Source: Streptomyces durmitorensis
GTDB taxonomy: Bacteria > Actinomycetota > Actinomycetes > Streptomycetales > Streptomycetaceae
Direction of reading: 5' to 3'
Length of the DNA stretch: 64,000 nt
NCBI RefSeq assembly: GCF_023498005.1
Contig: NZ_CP097289.1
Coordinates: 8,122,001-8,186,000, forward strand
Shown: one piece after another, positions 41,319 to 50,472 of the stretch
Layout: the number at the start of each line of letters is the position of its first letter
Position numbering within the stretch: the first letter of the stretch is position 1
The notes under the pieces: generated by a model
The model's database searches: none
What the model was told of the DNA's origin: nothing
The model's input: only the letters and a program-made list of their open reading frames with translations
Made by a program: the position numbers and the translations under genes

Positions 41319-41338
41319 AAGTGGAGGCGCCGCCACTT
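41319..41338. promoter_or_regulatory. TetR-type operator 1 (AAGTGGAGGC-GCCGCCACTT)
   Basis: A 20-bp dyad with one mismatch per half lies between the divergent SDR and TetR genes. It shares the core AAGTGGAG/CCACTT with the second dyad 12 bp further on, indicating two sites for one regulator. Confidence 0.6.
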
Positions 41339-41350
41339 CGCTCGGTCAGG

Positions 41351-41374
41351 CTAAGCGGAGGCTCCTCCACTTAG
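41351..41374. promoter_or_regulatory. TetR-type operator 2 (CTAAGCGGAGGC-TCCTCCACTTAG)
   Basis: A 24-bp dyad with two mismatches per half, 100 bp upstream of the TetR start. Half-sites CTAAGYGGAGG match those of operator 1. The spacing of the two centres, about 34 bp, is three helix turns, so bound dimers would lie on the same face. Confidence 0.6.
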
Positions 41375-41474
41375 CAAGCGACGGCGGGCGACGGCGGCAA
41401 AGCGGCGGCGTACGAAGGCGTGCGACGGTGCGCGGAGACTTGGGAAGCCGAACGAAGGCAGGGGAGAACCGCCG

Positions 41475-42050
41475 ATGGTCCGAGAGGCAGGCCGCCCACT
41501 GAGGGCGGACGCGCAGCGCAACCGGGACAAGATCCTGGCCGCCGCGGTGCGGGTGTTCACCGAGGAGGGGCTCGACGCCCACTTCGAGCGCATCGCACGG
41601 GAGGCGGGCGTGGGCACGGGCACCCTCTACCGGAACTTCCCGACGCGGGAGGCGCTGATCGAGGCCGCCTACCGCAACGAAGTGGCCCGGCTGTGCGACG
41701 CGGTCCCCGACCTCCTGGCGACGATGCCGCCACGGGACGCCCTGCACGCGTGGATGCGCCGCTTCCTCGACTACGTGAGCGCCAAGCTCGGCATGGCCGA
41801 AGCGCTGCGGTCCGTCGTCGCCTCGGGGGTCAACCCCTATGGCGAGAGCCGCGAGATGATCCAGGCGGCCCTCACCTCGCTCATGGATGCGGGGGTCGCC
41901 GCCGGTGTCATCCGCTCCGACATCCGTCCGACCGACCTGTTCGCCGCGCTGGCCGGCATCGCGCTCACCTCGGGCGAGCCGGAGCAGCGGGAACAGGCCG
42001 AGCGCCTCGTCGACCTCACGCTGGACGGACTGACGCCCAGGGACCGGTGA
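41475..42050 (+). CDS. TetR-family transcriptional regulator
   Basis: A 191-residue protein. The DNA-binding region is RDKILAAAVRVFTEEGLDAH, then IAREAGVGTGTLYRNFPTRE. The C-terminal helical part resembles the SbtR-like (TetR_C) group. The ATG at 41475 (MVREAGRPLRADAQRN) has an AGGGGAGA stretch upstream. It is divergent from the SDR gene, and the two dyads between them are its likely operators. Another short dyad follows its stop, in front of the DoxX gene. Confidence 0.9.
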   Translation: MVREAGRPLRADAQRNRDKILAAAVRVFTEEGLDAHFERIAREAGVGTGTLYRNFPTREALIEAAYRNEVARLCDAVPDLLATMPPRDALHAWMRRFLDYVSAKLGMAEALRSVVASGVNPYGESREMIQAALTSLMDAGVAAGVIRSDIRPTDLFAALAGIALTSGEPEQREQAERLVDLTLDGLTPRDR

Positions 42051-42057
42051 CTCATTA

Positions 42058-42073
42058 CTTACTGTCGAGTAAG
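42058..42073. promoter_or_regulatory. Dyad CTTACT-GTCG-AGTAAG upstream of the DoxX gene
   Basis: Perfect 6-bp arms with a 4-bp centre lie 8 bp after the TetR stop and 34 bp before the DoxX start. It could be an operator for a DoxX promoter, or a small terminator-like hairpin for the TetR transcript. It is unlike the two dyads upstream of TetR, so a different regulator may be involved. Confidence 0.4.
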
Positions 42074-42106
42074 GTCAGCCTCCCCGTCCCCTCTTGAGGA
42101 GGCAGC

Positions 42107-42481
42107 ATGCCGCTGGCGCCCCGTTCCCCCTTGCTCCTGGCCGGTCTGCTCGCCGGGGCCGGGGTCGCCCATCTCGCCGCCCCGAAGCCGTTCGACGCCA
42201 CCATTCCGCGCGTCCTGCCCGGATCGCCGCGCACCTGGACGTACGCGAGCGGCGCGGTAGAGCTGGCTCTCGCGGCCGGAGTGGCGCTGCCCCGCACCCG
42301 GCGCACCGCGGCGCTCGCCACGGCGGCCTTCTTCGTGGGCGTGTTCCCCGCCAACGTACAAATGGCGGTGGACTGGCGGCGCCGCCCCGCCCCGCTCAGG
42401 GCCGCGGCGATCGGCCGCCTCCCGCTCCAGGTCCCGCTCGTGCTGTGGGCCAGGAACGTGGCGGGGAACGCCCGGTCCTAG
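42107..42481 (+). CDS. DoxX-like four-helix membrane protein
   Basis: A 124-residue protein with four hydrophobic segments: LLLAGLLAGAGVAHLAAP, then GAVELALAAGVALP, ATAAFFVGVFPANVQMAV, and LPLQVPLVLWARNV. The pattern PKPFDATIPRVLPGSPR, then TYASGAVELALA and FPANVQMAVDWRR is of the DoxX family (MauE/DoxX-like). The role of most members is unknown; some accompany redox systems. The ATG at 42107 has TTGAGGAGG about 7 bases upstream. It is downstream of TetR and overlaps the convergent metallophosphoesterase gene by 4 bp. Confidence 0.82.
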   Translation: MPLAPRSPLLLAGLLAGAGVAHLAAPKPFDATIPRVLPGSPRTWTYASGAVELALAAGVALPRTRRTAALATAAFFVGVFPANVQMAVDWRRRPAPLRAAAIGRLPLQVPLVLWARNVAGNARS

Positions 42482-43701
42482 CCCACGCTGCTGCGGCCCG
42501 CGACCGCGGTGGAGGTCGTCGTGGTGTGCGCCAGGTGCGCGGTCCGTGCCGGGACGTCGACCGTGTAGGTGTCCACGGTCATGGCCCGCTCGGAGACCTT
42601 GAGCACCATGAAGCCCACGTCGGAGAAGTTCTCCCAGGCGGCGGGGTGGTCGAAGTGGGCCTTTCCGTCACCGGACTTGGCAGCCGCCCCGCAGACGATC
42701 TGGCGGGTGCCCGCCGTGCGGGTCGTGGGCTCCAGAACCTGGAGGGTGTGGTCGTGCCCGGACAGGATCAGGTCGGCCCTGCCGCACACCACCTCCTCGT
42801 ACAGCTCCTTGAGGTGGATCCCGCTCGTGTAGTGGCCGATGACGAATCCGTCGTACGAACCGGCGCTGCCGTGCTTCCCGTTGTTCAGGTAGGGGTGGTG
42901 GCCGAGGACCACCTTCCAGCGGGCCCGGGACGCGGACAGCGCGGCGTCGAGCCACTGGCGCTGGGCGCGCATGTAAGGGCCGTCCCACCGGTAGTGGGGC
43001 GAGATCTGGGCGACGGTCGACGCGACGGGGTTGGTGTCGAGGGCGAAGAACTCCACCACCGGGTCGTCACCGGCGCCCTGGCCTTCGGAGGACGGCAGCG
43101 TGACGTTGTAGTAGCGGCTCGGCATGTACCAGCGCGGTGAGGAGGCCGCGTACGAGACCTCGCGGTCCCCGCGCGAGGGGTCGCCGCCGCTGCCCGGGAT
43201 CAGGCCCGAGCAGTCGTGGTTGCCGAGGACCATCAGCCAGGGGACGTCGATGCCGGTGTTGGGGGTCTCGAACTTGGTCCGGAACTCGGAGTCGTGGTCG
43301 GACTCGGGCCCGTTCTCGTAGATGTTGTCGCCCAGGCCGACGGCCAGTGATATCCCCTCGTCACGGCAGACCCGCCGGGCGGCCTCCGTCACGGCCAGCT
43401 GCTCCTCGCCGCCCGTGCCGGCGTCGCCGGTCACCAGGACGGCGAACTCCCCCTTCTGATTCGGCCCGTCGGGGAACGGGAACTTCGCCACGCCCTGCGC
43501 CGCCGTGGCCTGCCGCCCGCCGAACGGCAGGACCGCGAGCGCGGCTCCGGCGGCCGCACCGCCGAGCAGCGTGCGCCGGTGCAGCGTGAGGGCCTGCGGC
43601 CCCCACCTGTCGGCGAGGTCCCGGGCGAGCGGCGCGTCGGCCCGCAGCCACTGCTTCTCGGTCAAGTCCGCGCGGGGCGGTATCAGTTCGTCATCGCACA
43701 T
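42478..43701 (-). CDS. Metallophosphoesterase, Tat-exported (purple-acid-phosphatase-like)
   Basis: A 407-residue protein. HRRTLLGGAAAGAALAVLPF (residues about 41-60) is a twin-arginine signal. The calcineurin-like metal site is LVTGDAGTGG (GD), GLGDNIYENG (GD-x-Y), LGNHDCSG (GNH[DE]), VLGHHPYLNN and SGHDHTLQV (GH-x-H), all present. It should hydrolyse phosphoesters outside the cell. I chose the ATG at 43701 (MCDDELIPP) with GGAGAA upstream; 43719 is possible. The long frame further upstream is antisense to LysR. It is divergent from a LysR gene. Confidence 0.89.
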   Translation of the reverse strand: MCDDELIPPRADLTEKQWLRADAPLARDLADRWGPQALTLHRRTLLGGAAAGAALAVLPFGGRQATAAQGVAKFPFPDGPNQKGEFAVLVTGDAGTGGEEQLAVTEAARRVCRDEGISLAVGLGDNIYENGPESDHDSEFRTKFETPNTGIDVPWLMVLGNHDCSGLIPGSGGDPSRGDREVSYAASSPRWYMPSRYYNVTLPSSEGQGAGDDPVVEFFALDTNPVASTVAQISPHYRWDGPYMRAQRQWLDAALSASRARWKVVLGHHPYLNNGKHGSAGSYDGFVIGHYTSGIHLKELYEEVVCGRADLILSGHDHTLQVLEPTTRTAGTRQIVCGAAAKSGDGKAHFDHPAAWENFSDVGFMVLKVSERAMTVDTYTVDVPARTAHLAHTTTTSTAVAGRSSVG

Positions 43702-43837
43702 CAGAGCGTTCTCCCACATCGGCGCGGACAGCGGAAGACGATCAGGCGAATTGCCGGTGGCGACCCGGCCATCAGGGTGGTGCGGGCCGCGCGCCCCTGC
43801 CCGGTGCGTCCCCGACCGGCGCCGTAGGGTCACCGGC

Positions 43838-44752
43838 GTGGAGCTCAGACACCTGTCCGGATTTGTCGCCGTCGCCGAGGAACTGCACTTCGGCCGCGCC
43901 GCCGACCGCCTGCACATCGCCCAGTCGCCCCTGAGCCAGCAGATCAAGCTCCTGGAGCGCGACCTCGGGGTCAAGCTGTTCGACCGCACCACCCGCACCG
44001 TCCGCCTCACCCCCGCGGGCCAGGCGCTCCTGGAGCCCGCCCGGCGGCTGCTCGCCGACGCGTCGGCGGTGCGGCGCACGGTGCGGGCCGCGCATCTGGG
44101 CGAGGTCGGCCGCGTCAGCGTCGGCTTCGCCGGGGCCAGCAGCTACTCGGCGCTGCCGCTGCTCACCCGCGCCGTCAACTCCCAGCTCCCGGGCATCGAG
44201 CTGGTCCTTGAGGGCCAGACGTACACGGGCGAGGCACTGCGCAGGGTCGCCGATGGGACGCTCGACATCGGGTTCGTGGCGCTTCCCGTGCGGCGCGGCA
44301 TCACGGCCCGCGTGGTGCGCATGGAGCGGCTCGTGCTCGCCCTGCCCGACAGCCATCCGCTGGCCGCGCGACCCGAGGTCCCGGTGAGCGAACTGGCCGG
44401 CGAGCCGCTCGTGACGTTCCCGCTGTCCCGCGAGTCCGCGGTGCGCGAGGCCATGGTGCAGGCCTGCCACGAGGCCGGGTTCGCGCCCCGGATCGTGCAG
44501 GAGGCGCCGGACTCGTACAACATGCTGGCCCTGGTGGGGGCGGGCGTGGGCCTCGCGGTGGTGGTGGAGTCGGCCCGCAACATCCATCTGGAGCACGTCG
44601 TGTTCCGGCCGCTCGCCGGGGACGACGTGCCGGTCCTTCCGATCGCGCTCGGCTGGCGCACCGGCAACCGGTCGGCGGCGCTGCACGCGGTGCTCCGGGT
44701 GGCCGAGGAGGTCCTGCCCGTACCCGCCGACGCCCCTGATTCTGCTGGATGA
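43838..44752 (+). CDS. LysR-family transcriptional regulator
   Basis: A 304-residue protein starting at GTG. LRHLSGFVAVAEELHFGRAA, then QSPLSQQIKLLERDLGVKLF is the LysR helix-turn-helix of the BenM/CatM/AlsR-like group. The effector domain contains RVADGTLDIGFVALPV and LVGAGVGLAVVVE. It precedes, with 165 bp between, the acyl-CoA/glutarate-like cluster on the same strand, so it may be that cluster's activator, as GcdR is for glutarate genes in Pseudomonas. It is also divergent from the metallophosphoesterase gene. The link to the acyl-CoA genes is inferred from position. Confidence 0.87.
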   Translation: MELRHLSGFVAVAEELHFGRAADRLHIAQSPLSQQIKLLERDLGVKLFDRTTRTVRLTPAGQALLEPARRLLADASAVRRTVRAAHLGEVGRVSVGFAGASSYSALPLLTRAVNSQLPGIELVLEGQTYTGEALRRVADGTLDIGFVALPVRRGITARVVRMERLVLALPDSHPLAARPEVPVSELAGEPLVTFPLSRESAVREAMVQACHEAGFAPRIVQEAPDSYNMLALVGAGVGLAVVVESARNIHLEHVVFRPLAGDDVPVLPIALGWRTGNRSAALHAVLRVAEEVLPVPADAPDSAG

Positions 44753-44917
44753 CGTCTCAGTGCGGGCCGTTATCGGTCTTGGACACCTCCTAATGCCGGA
44801 AGGCAGAGTGATCCACGTCTCGCGACGGAGCGAGGACCGGCAGCCGGCCGCTCGGCTCCCCATCCCCACCTCGTCGCCCTCCGTCGCGGGATCTGCCGCC
44901 ACGAGAGGACGCTCGTC

Positions 44918-46303
44918 ATGCAGCAAGACGCCCCGGCTTCCGGGGACCCGAACGGTGCCCCGGCCCCGGGGGCACAGGAAGCCCCCGATCCACGACTCGT
45001 CCGCGAGGCGCGCCGCGCGGGCGCCACCGCGTTCGTCGGCACCACCATCGAATGGTTCGACTTCTACATCTACGGGTCCGCGTCGGCCCTGGTCCTCGGC
45101 AAGATCTTCTTCGCCGAGGCCTCACCCGCCGTGGGCACCCTCGCGGCCTTCGCCACCTTCTGGGTCGGCTTCCTCGCCCGCCCCATCGGCGGGCTGATAT
45201 TCGGGCACTTCGGCGACAAGTACGGCCGCAAGAAGGCCCTGGTCACCACCCTGACGATGATGGGCGGCGCCACGTTCTGCGTGGGACTGCTCCCGGGGTA
45301 CGCGCAGATCGGCGCCGCGGCGCCGGTCCTCCTCGTCCTGCTGCGCATGATCCAGGGCGTGGCGATGGGCGGCGAGTGGGGCGGAGCCGTCCTCATCGCC
45401 ACCGAGTACGCCCCGCCGGGCCGCAAGCTCCTCTACGGCGCCTTCGCCCAGCAGGGCTCCCCGGTCGGCAACCTCCTGGCGACCCTCGCCTTCCTGGGTA
45501 TGGCCCAACTCCCCGACGCCGCCTTCGAGTCGTGGGGCTGGCGCGTGCCGTTCCTGTTCTCCGCCGTCCTGGTCGCCGTCGGGCTCTTCATCCGGCTCAG
45601 GCTCGCGGAGACCCCCGAGATGCAGGCCGCGCTGGCCCGCAAGAAGACCATCAAGCTGCCCATCAAGGAAGTGCTCACGCGCTCCCCGATGCTCGTGTTC
45701 CTCGGCGTGCTCGCCGGCACGGCAGGCGTCGCGATCACCTACGTCAAGACGACCTTCGCGCTCTCCTAGGCCACCGCCGACCTGGACTTCGACCGCACGA
45801 CATTCCTCACGGTCATCTCGCTCGCCCTGGTCGTGCAGGTCATCGTGCAGCCCTTCGGCGCCGTGCTCGCCACCAAGTGGCCCGTGCGCAAAGCCGTGTT
45901 GTGGATGCTCCTGCCGGAATTCGTCCTGCTGCCGCTGATGTTCGTCCTCGTCGGGACGGGTGACTTCTGGCTCGCCGTCCTCGGCATGGGCCTCGCGACC
46001 TTCCCGCACGCCATGTACTACGCCGCGCTCGCCGGGATCCTCGCCCGCGTATTCCCCGTCGAGGTCCGCTACACCGGCATGTCCCTCTCGTACCAGCTGT
46101 GCACGACCCTGTTCGCAGGGACCGCGCCGATCGTCTCGCAGTACCTGCTGACGACCTTCCACTCGATCTGGCCCGTCGTCGCCCTCGGCCTCGGCTACAC
46201 CGCGCTCACCCTCGCCGGCGTGCTGCCCCTCCTCGCCCGCACCGGCGACGCGGCCGACGACACCGCCGACGTTGCCAACTCCCGTACCGCACAGCCCGCC
46301 TGA
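44918..46303 (+). pseudogene. MHS-family MFS transporter interrupted by an in-frame TAG at 45767-45769
   Basis: The frame 44918-45769 encodes 283 residues (FVGTTIEWFDFYIYGSASAL, then GHFGDKYGRKKALV, the MHS-family signature). It stops at TAG after TFALS, then continues without a frameshift for 177 more codons (ATADLDFDRTTFLTVISLAL, VEVRYTGMSLSYQL) to a TGA at 46301-46303. Read through, the total of about 460 residues equals the family's usual length. The stop falls between helices 6-7 and 8, so a truncated product would not transport. It could be a recent nonsense mutation, sequencing error, or readthrough. MHS proteins import carboxylates with protons. Confidence 0.85.
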
Positions 46304-46316
46304 CCTGGAGCCACCT

Positions 46317-47993
46317 GTGTCCTCGCCGTCTCCCGTGAACTTCGCCGACCGCGATCCCGCCCTGCGCCCCCTGCTCGACCGCCTCCTGCCCGCCGACGAC
46401 CGCGCCCGCGTCGAGCCCCTGCTCACGGAACTCGGCGAGCTGGCGGCGGGCGACCTCGACCGGCAGGCCGCCCTCGCCGACGCCCATCCGCCGCGCCTGA
46501 TCCCGTACGCCCCGGACGGCACCCGTGTCGACGCGATCGAGTACCACCCGGCCCACGACCGCGCCGCCGCCCTCGCCTACGAATGCTTCGGCCTCGCCGC
46601 CATGTCCCACCGTCCCGGCGTCCACGGCTGGCCCACCAAGATCCCGCACACGATCAAGTACGCCCTCTCCTACCTCTACGTACAGTCCGAGTTCGGCATG
46701 GCCTGCCCGCTGTCGATGACCGACTCGGCCGCCCGCATCCTGCGCCTGTTCGACCCCGAGCGGTACGCGGCCGAGATCGCCGCGCTCTCCTCGACGGATC
46801 CCGGACTCCGGGCCACTGGCGCGATGTTCATGACGGAACAGCAGGGCGGAACCGATGTCGGCCTGACGCGGACCCTCGCCACCGACCGGGGCACGCACTG
46901 GACGCTCACCGGCAAGAAGTGGTTCGCGTCCAACCCCGCCGCCGACGTGATCCTCACCCTGGCCCGCGTCCCCGGACAGGGGGAGGGCACCCGGGGTCTC
47001 GGCATGTTCCTCGTCCCGCGCCTTCGCCCCGACGGCACCCGCAACGCCATCCGCATCGACCGCCTCAAGGACAAGCTCGGCTCGCGGTCCATCGCCAGCG
47101 GCGAGGTGACGCTGGAGGAGGCCTACGCGACCCCGGTCGGTCAACTCACCCACGGATTCCGGCAGATGGCCGAGATGCTGAACGTCTCCCGCCTGTCCAA
47201 CGCCATGCGCGCCACGGCCCTGATGCGGCGCGCCGTCCGCGAGTCCGTCGACCACACCCGCACCCGTCACGTCTTCGGCAAGCCCCTCTTCGACCAGCCC
47301 CTGATGCGCGCCACGCTCCTGCCGCTGATCCTCGACACGGAGGCCGCACTCGGCCTCGTCCTGGAGGCGGCGGCCCGGCTCACGGCCGCCGACGACGGGG
47401 ACGAGCGGGCCAAGGCACTGGTCCGCGTCCTCACGCCGCTGGCCAAGCACACCCTGTGCAAGCGCGCCCGCACCGTCACCGGCGAGGCCATGGAGATCCG
47501 AGGCGGCAACGGCTACATCGAGGACTGGGTCAACCCGCGGCTCGTGCGCGACGCCCACCTCGGATCCATCTGGGAGGGCTCATCTAACGTCATCGCGCTC
47601 GACGTGCTGCGCTGCATGCGCCGCTTCGGCTCCCACCGCATCCTCGCCGACACCTACGGGGACCGCGATCCGGTGCGTGGCCGCTGGGAGCTCATGCGCA
47701 AGCAGGGTGACGCCATTCTCGAACTCCCGGAAGAGGAACAGGAGATGGGCGTCGGTCGGTACGCCGACCGGCTCACGCGCGCCGTCATGGCGACGCTCCT
47801 GTACGACCAGGCCGACCACGAGGAGCGGACGACAGGCAACGGCCGCGCCCTCCTGGTCGCCCACACCTACGCGGCGCTCCTCGACGACCCGGACGCCCTG
47901 CCCCGCACCGCCCTGGACCACCTGGCCGAGCTGGCCGAGGGTGGGCAGGTCCCGCTCGCCACGGCCAAGGAGGCCGCCGCACATGCCCGCTGA
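46317..47993 (+). CDS. Acyl-CoA dehydrogenase, AidB-like
   Basis: A 558-residue flavoenzyme, longer than usual acyl-CoA dehydrogenases. ATGAMFMTEQQGGTDVGLTR and TGKKWFASNPAADVILTLAR bind FAD, and the C-terminal part GEAMEIRGGNGYIEDWVNPR, then IWEGSSNVIALDVLR is characteristic of the AidB/isovaleryl-like group. It has additional C-terminal helices of the AidB type. It should oxidize an acyl-CoA, or act in protection as AidB does. GTG 46317 is the chosen start, with GGAG upstream; the transporter stop is 13 bp before. It overlaps the CoA-transferase gene by 11 bp. Confidence 0.88.
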   Translation: MSSPSPVNFADRDPALRPLLDRLLPADDRARVEPLLTELGELAAGDLDRQAALADAHPPRLIPYAPDGTRVDAIEYHPAHDRAAALAYECFGLAAMSHRPGVHGWPTKIPHTIKYALSYLYVQSEFGMACPLSMTDSAARILRLFDPERYAAEIAALSSTDPGLRATGAMFMTEQQGGTDVGLTRTLATDRGTHWTLTGKKWFASNPAADVILTLARVPGQGEGTRGLGMFLVPRLRPDGTRNAIRIDRLKDKLGSRSIASGEVTLEEAYATPVGQLTHGFRQMAEMLNVSRLSNAMRATALMRRAVRESVDHTRTRHVFGKPLFDQPLMRATLLPLILDTEAALGLVLEAAARLTAADDGDERAKALVRVLTPLAKHTLCKRARTVTGEAMEIRGGNGYIEDWVNPRLVRDAHLGSIWEGSSNVIALDVLRCMRRFGSHRILADTYGDRDPVRGRWELMRKQGDAILELPEEEQEMGVGRYADRLTRAVMATLLYDQADHEERTTGNGRALLVAHTYAALLDDPDALPRTALDHLAELAEGGQVPLATAKEAAAHAR

Positions 47994-49227
47994 GTCCCGC
48001 CCCGCATCCCCTGAGACCCGTCCCACGCCCGCTGAGGCCGCCCGCCCCGCATCCCCGCTGGCCGGAATGAAGGTCGTGGACCTCTCCAAGATCCTCGCCG
48101 GTCCCTACGTCACCATGTCCCTCGCCGACCTGGGCGCGGACGTCATCAAGGTCGAGCACCCCGAGGGCGGCGACCCGACCCGCGCCTGGGGCCCGCCCTT
48201 CAACGGCCCGGAGGCCACCTACTACTTGGCGGCCAACCGCAACAAGCGCTCGGTGACCCTGGACCTCAAGTCCCCCGAGGGTCAGGAGGCGGTCCACCGG
48301 ATGCTCGCCGACGCGGACGTCATGGTGGAGAACTTCCGCCCCGGCAGCTCCCTCGCCGACGCCTTCGACTACCGCACCCTCAGCGAGCGCTACCCGCGCC
48401 TCGTCCTGCTCCACATCTCGGCGTTCGGCGACACGGGACCGCTGCGCGACGAGCCCGGATACGACATGGTCGCCCAGGCGAGCGCGGGCCTGATGTCCCT
48501 CACCGGTGAACCCGACGGACCGCCCGTCAAGGCCGGTTACGCGATGGGCGACCTCGGCGCCGCCCTCTTCGGGCTCATCGGCGTCACCTCGGCCCTCGTC
48601 GAGCGCGAACGCACCGGACGCGGCCAGTACGTCACGACCTCCCTGTACGAGTCCCAACTCGCCCTGCACATCAACTGGGCCACCGGCTATTTCGCCACCG
48701 GGGAACGGCCCACCCGTCTTGGCTCCGGGCATCCGAGCCTCGTCCCGTACCAGGCCTACCCGGCCTCCGACGGGCACTTCGTGATCGCCGTGGGCAGCGA
48801 CGGCCTCTTCTGCCGCCTGAGCGAGTCACTCGGCCACCCGGAGTGGGCCGACGACCCGCGCTTCGCCACCAACCGCGATCGCGTCACCCACCGCAGGGCC
48901 CTCAACGCCAAGCTGGAGGCGGTCCTGGCCGACGAGACGGTGGCCCACTGGTGCGCCCTGCTCAAGCCGCGCGGTGTGCCCGTCGCGCCCATCCGCACCC
49001 TCGACGAGGTCTACGACTGCCCGCAGACCGAGGCGCTCGGCATGGTCCAGAAGGTCGACCACCCGGACGTGGGCCCGCTCCAGCAGGTCGCCTTCCCCGT
49101 CAGCTTCCGCGGCGAGCGCCCCGCCGTACGCACCGCCCCGCCCACCCTCGGCCTGCACAGCAGGGACGTACTCGCCGAACTCGGCTACGACGAAGCGGAC
49201 ATGGACCGTCTGCTCGGCCACCCGTAG
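47983..49227 (+). CDS. CaiB/BaiF-family (family III) CoA-transferase
   Basis: A 414-residue enzyme. GMKVVDLSKILAGPYVTMSL, then LGADVIKVEHPEGGDPTR and TYYLAANRNKRSVTLDLKSP are family III motifs, and PGYDMVAQASAGLMSLTG holds the catalytic Asp. It moves CoA between carboxylates. Next to a glutaryl-CoA dehydrogenase gene, the closest described parallel is succinyl-CoA:glutarate CoA-transferase (SUGCT-like), so glutarate is the likely acceptor. The first 25 residues are Ala/Pro-rich. The ATG at 47983 has AAGGAGG about 10 bases upstream and overlaps the AidB-like gene by 11 bp. Confidence 0.88.
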   Translation: MPAESRPASPETRPTPAEAARPASPLAGMKVVDLSKILAGPYVTMSLADLGADVIKVEHPEGGDPTRAWGPPFNGPEATYYLAANRNKRSVTLDLKSPEGQEAVHRMLADADVMVENFRPGSSLADAFDYRTLSERYPRLVLLHISAFGDTGPLRDEPGYDMVAQASAGLMSLTGEPDGPPVKAGYAMGDLGAALFGLIGVTSALVERERTGRGQYVTTSLYESQLALHINWATGYFATGERPTRLGSGHPSLVPYQAYPASDGHFVIAVGSDGLFCRLSESLGHPEWADDPRFATNRDRVTHRRALNAKLEAVLADETVAHWCALLKPRGVPVAPIRTLDEVYDCPQTEALGMVQKVDHPDVGPLQQVAFPVSFRGERPAVRTAPPTLGLHSRDVLAELGYDEADMDRLLGHP

Positions 49228-49274
49228 CACCCGAAGCACCCCCAGCACTCGAAGAACCCGCAAGGAGCCTGACC

Positions 49275-50456
49275 ATGCCGTTCCCCGCCCTCGACGCCGT
49301 CGACCCGCTGAACCTGGAGGCGCTCCTCACCGACGAGGAACGCGCCGTGCGCGACACGGTCCGCCAGTACCTCGACGCCGAGGTCGAGCCGCACATCGCC
49401 GGCTGGTTCGAGTCCGGCGAGCTGCCCGGCCTGCCCGAACTCGCCCGGGAATTCGGCAAGATGGGCCTGCTCGGCATGCATCTGGAGGGCTATGGGTGTG
49501 CCGGGATGTCGGCGCGCGCCTACGGCATCGCCTGCCGCGAGCTGGAGGCGACCGACTCCGGTCTGCGCTCCTTCGTCTCCGTGCAGGGGTCGTTGGCGAT
49601 GTTCGCCCTCCACCGCTTCGGCTCCGACGAGCAGAAGCAGGAGTGGCTGCCGCGCATGGCCGAAGGCTCGGCCATCGGCTGCTTCGGCCTGACCGAGCCC
49701 GACCACGGCTCCGACCCGTCCTCCATGACCACCCGCGCCCGGAGTGATGGCGACGGCTGGATCCTCGACGGCCGCAAGATGTGGATCACGAACGGTTCGG
49801 TGGCGGCCGTCGCCGTCGTCTGGGCGCGGACGCAGGACGGCGTACGCGGCTTCGTCGTGCCCACCGACACCCCCGGATTCTCCGCGCCGGTCATCAAGCA
49901 CAAGATGTCGCTGCGCGCGTCCGTCACCAGTGAACTCGTCCTGGACGGCGTCCGGTTGCCCGCATCCGCACTGCTCCCCGGGGCGAGCGGTATCGGCGCC
50001 CCGCTCACCTGCCTGAACGAGGCGCGCTACGGCATCGTCTGGGGCGTCACGGGCGCCGCACGCTCGGCCTGGCGGTCGGCGCGCGACTACGCCCTGCAGC
50101 GCGAGCAGTTCGGCAGGCCGATCGCGGGCTTCCAGCTGACGCAGCAGAAGCTGGTGGACATGGCCCTCGAACTGCACAAGGCGACGCTGACCGCCCTGCA
50201 CCTGTCCGCCCTCAAGGACTCACCGGCCGGGGTCCACCCGGCACAGATCAGCTTCGGCAAACTGAACAACGTACGCGAGGCCATCGAGATCTGCCGCACC
50301 GCGCGCACGATCCTCGGCGCCAACGGCATCTCGCTGGAGTACCCGGTGATCCGGCACGCCAACAACCTCGAGTCGGTGCTGACCTACGAGGGCACGAGTG
50401 AGATGCACACGCTAGCCCTCGGCCAGGCGCTCACCGGCCACGCGGCCTTCCGCTGA
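49275..50456 (+). CDS. gcdH: Glutaryl-CoA dehydrogenase
   Basis: A 393-residue acyl-CoA dehydrogenase that matches GcdH throughout. GYGCAGMSARAYGIACRELE, then RSFVSVQGSLAMFALHRFGS, IGCFGLTEPDHGSDPSSM, and YGIVWGVTGAARSAWRSARD. The catalytic base is the Glu of LTYEGTSEMHTLALGQALTG. It oxidizes and decarboxylates glutaryl-CoA to crotonyl-CoA, passing electrons to ETF. The ATG at 49275 has AAGGAG 8 bases upstream. It follows the CoA-transferase gene after 47 bp; the pair could turn free glutarate into crotonyl-CoA, for lysine or glutarate catabolism. Confidence 0.9.
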   Translation: MPFPALDAVDPLNLEALLTDEERAVRDTVRQYLDAEVEPHIAGWFESGELPGLPELAREFGKMGLLGMHLEGYGCAGMSARAYGIACRELEATDSGLRSFVSVQGSLAMFALHRFGSDEQKQEWLPRMAEGSAIGCFGLTEPDHGSDPSSMTTRARSDGDGWILDGRKMWITNGSVAAVAVVWARTQDGVRGFVVPTDTPGFSAPVIKHKMSLRASVTSELVLDGVRLPASALLPGASGIGAPLTCLNEARYGIVWGVTGAARSAWRSARDYALQREQFGRPIAGFQLTQQKLVDMALELHKATLTALHLSALKDSPAGVHPAQISFGKLNNVREAIEICRTARTILGANGISLEYPVIRHANNLESVLTYEGTSEMHTLALGQALTGHAAFR

Positions 50457-50472
50457 CCGCCGGGCCCAGGTC

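Noticed and set aside
44918..46303. Two separate genes (a 283-residue and a 156-residue protein)
   Set aside because: The parts share one frame, complement each other along the MFS fold, and the second has no ribosome binding site at 45833.
45122..46522. 466-codon minus-strand frame opposite the MHS transporter
   Set aside because: It is a Glu/Gly/Arg-rich shadow. It does not explain the TAG in the plus-strand gene, which shows true MFS motifs on both sides.
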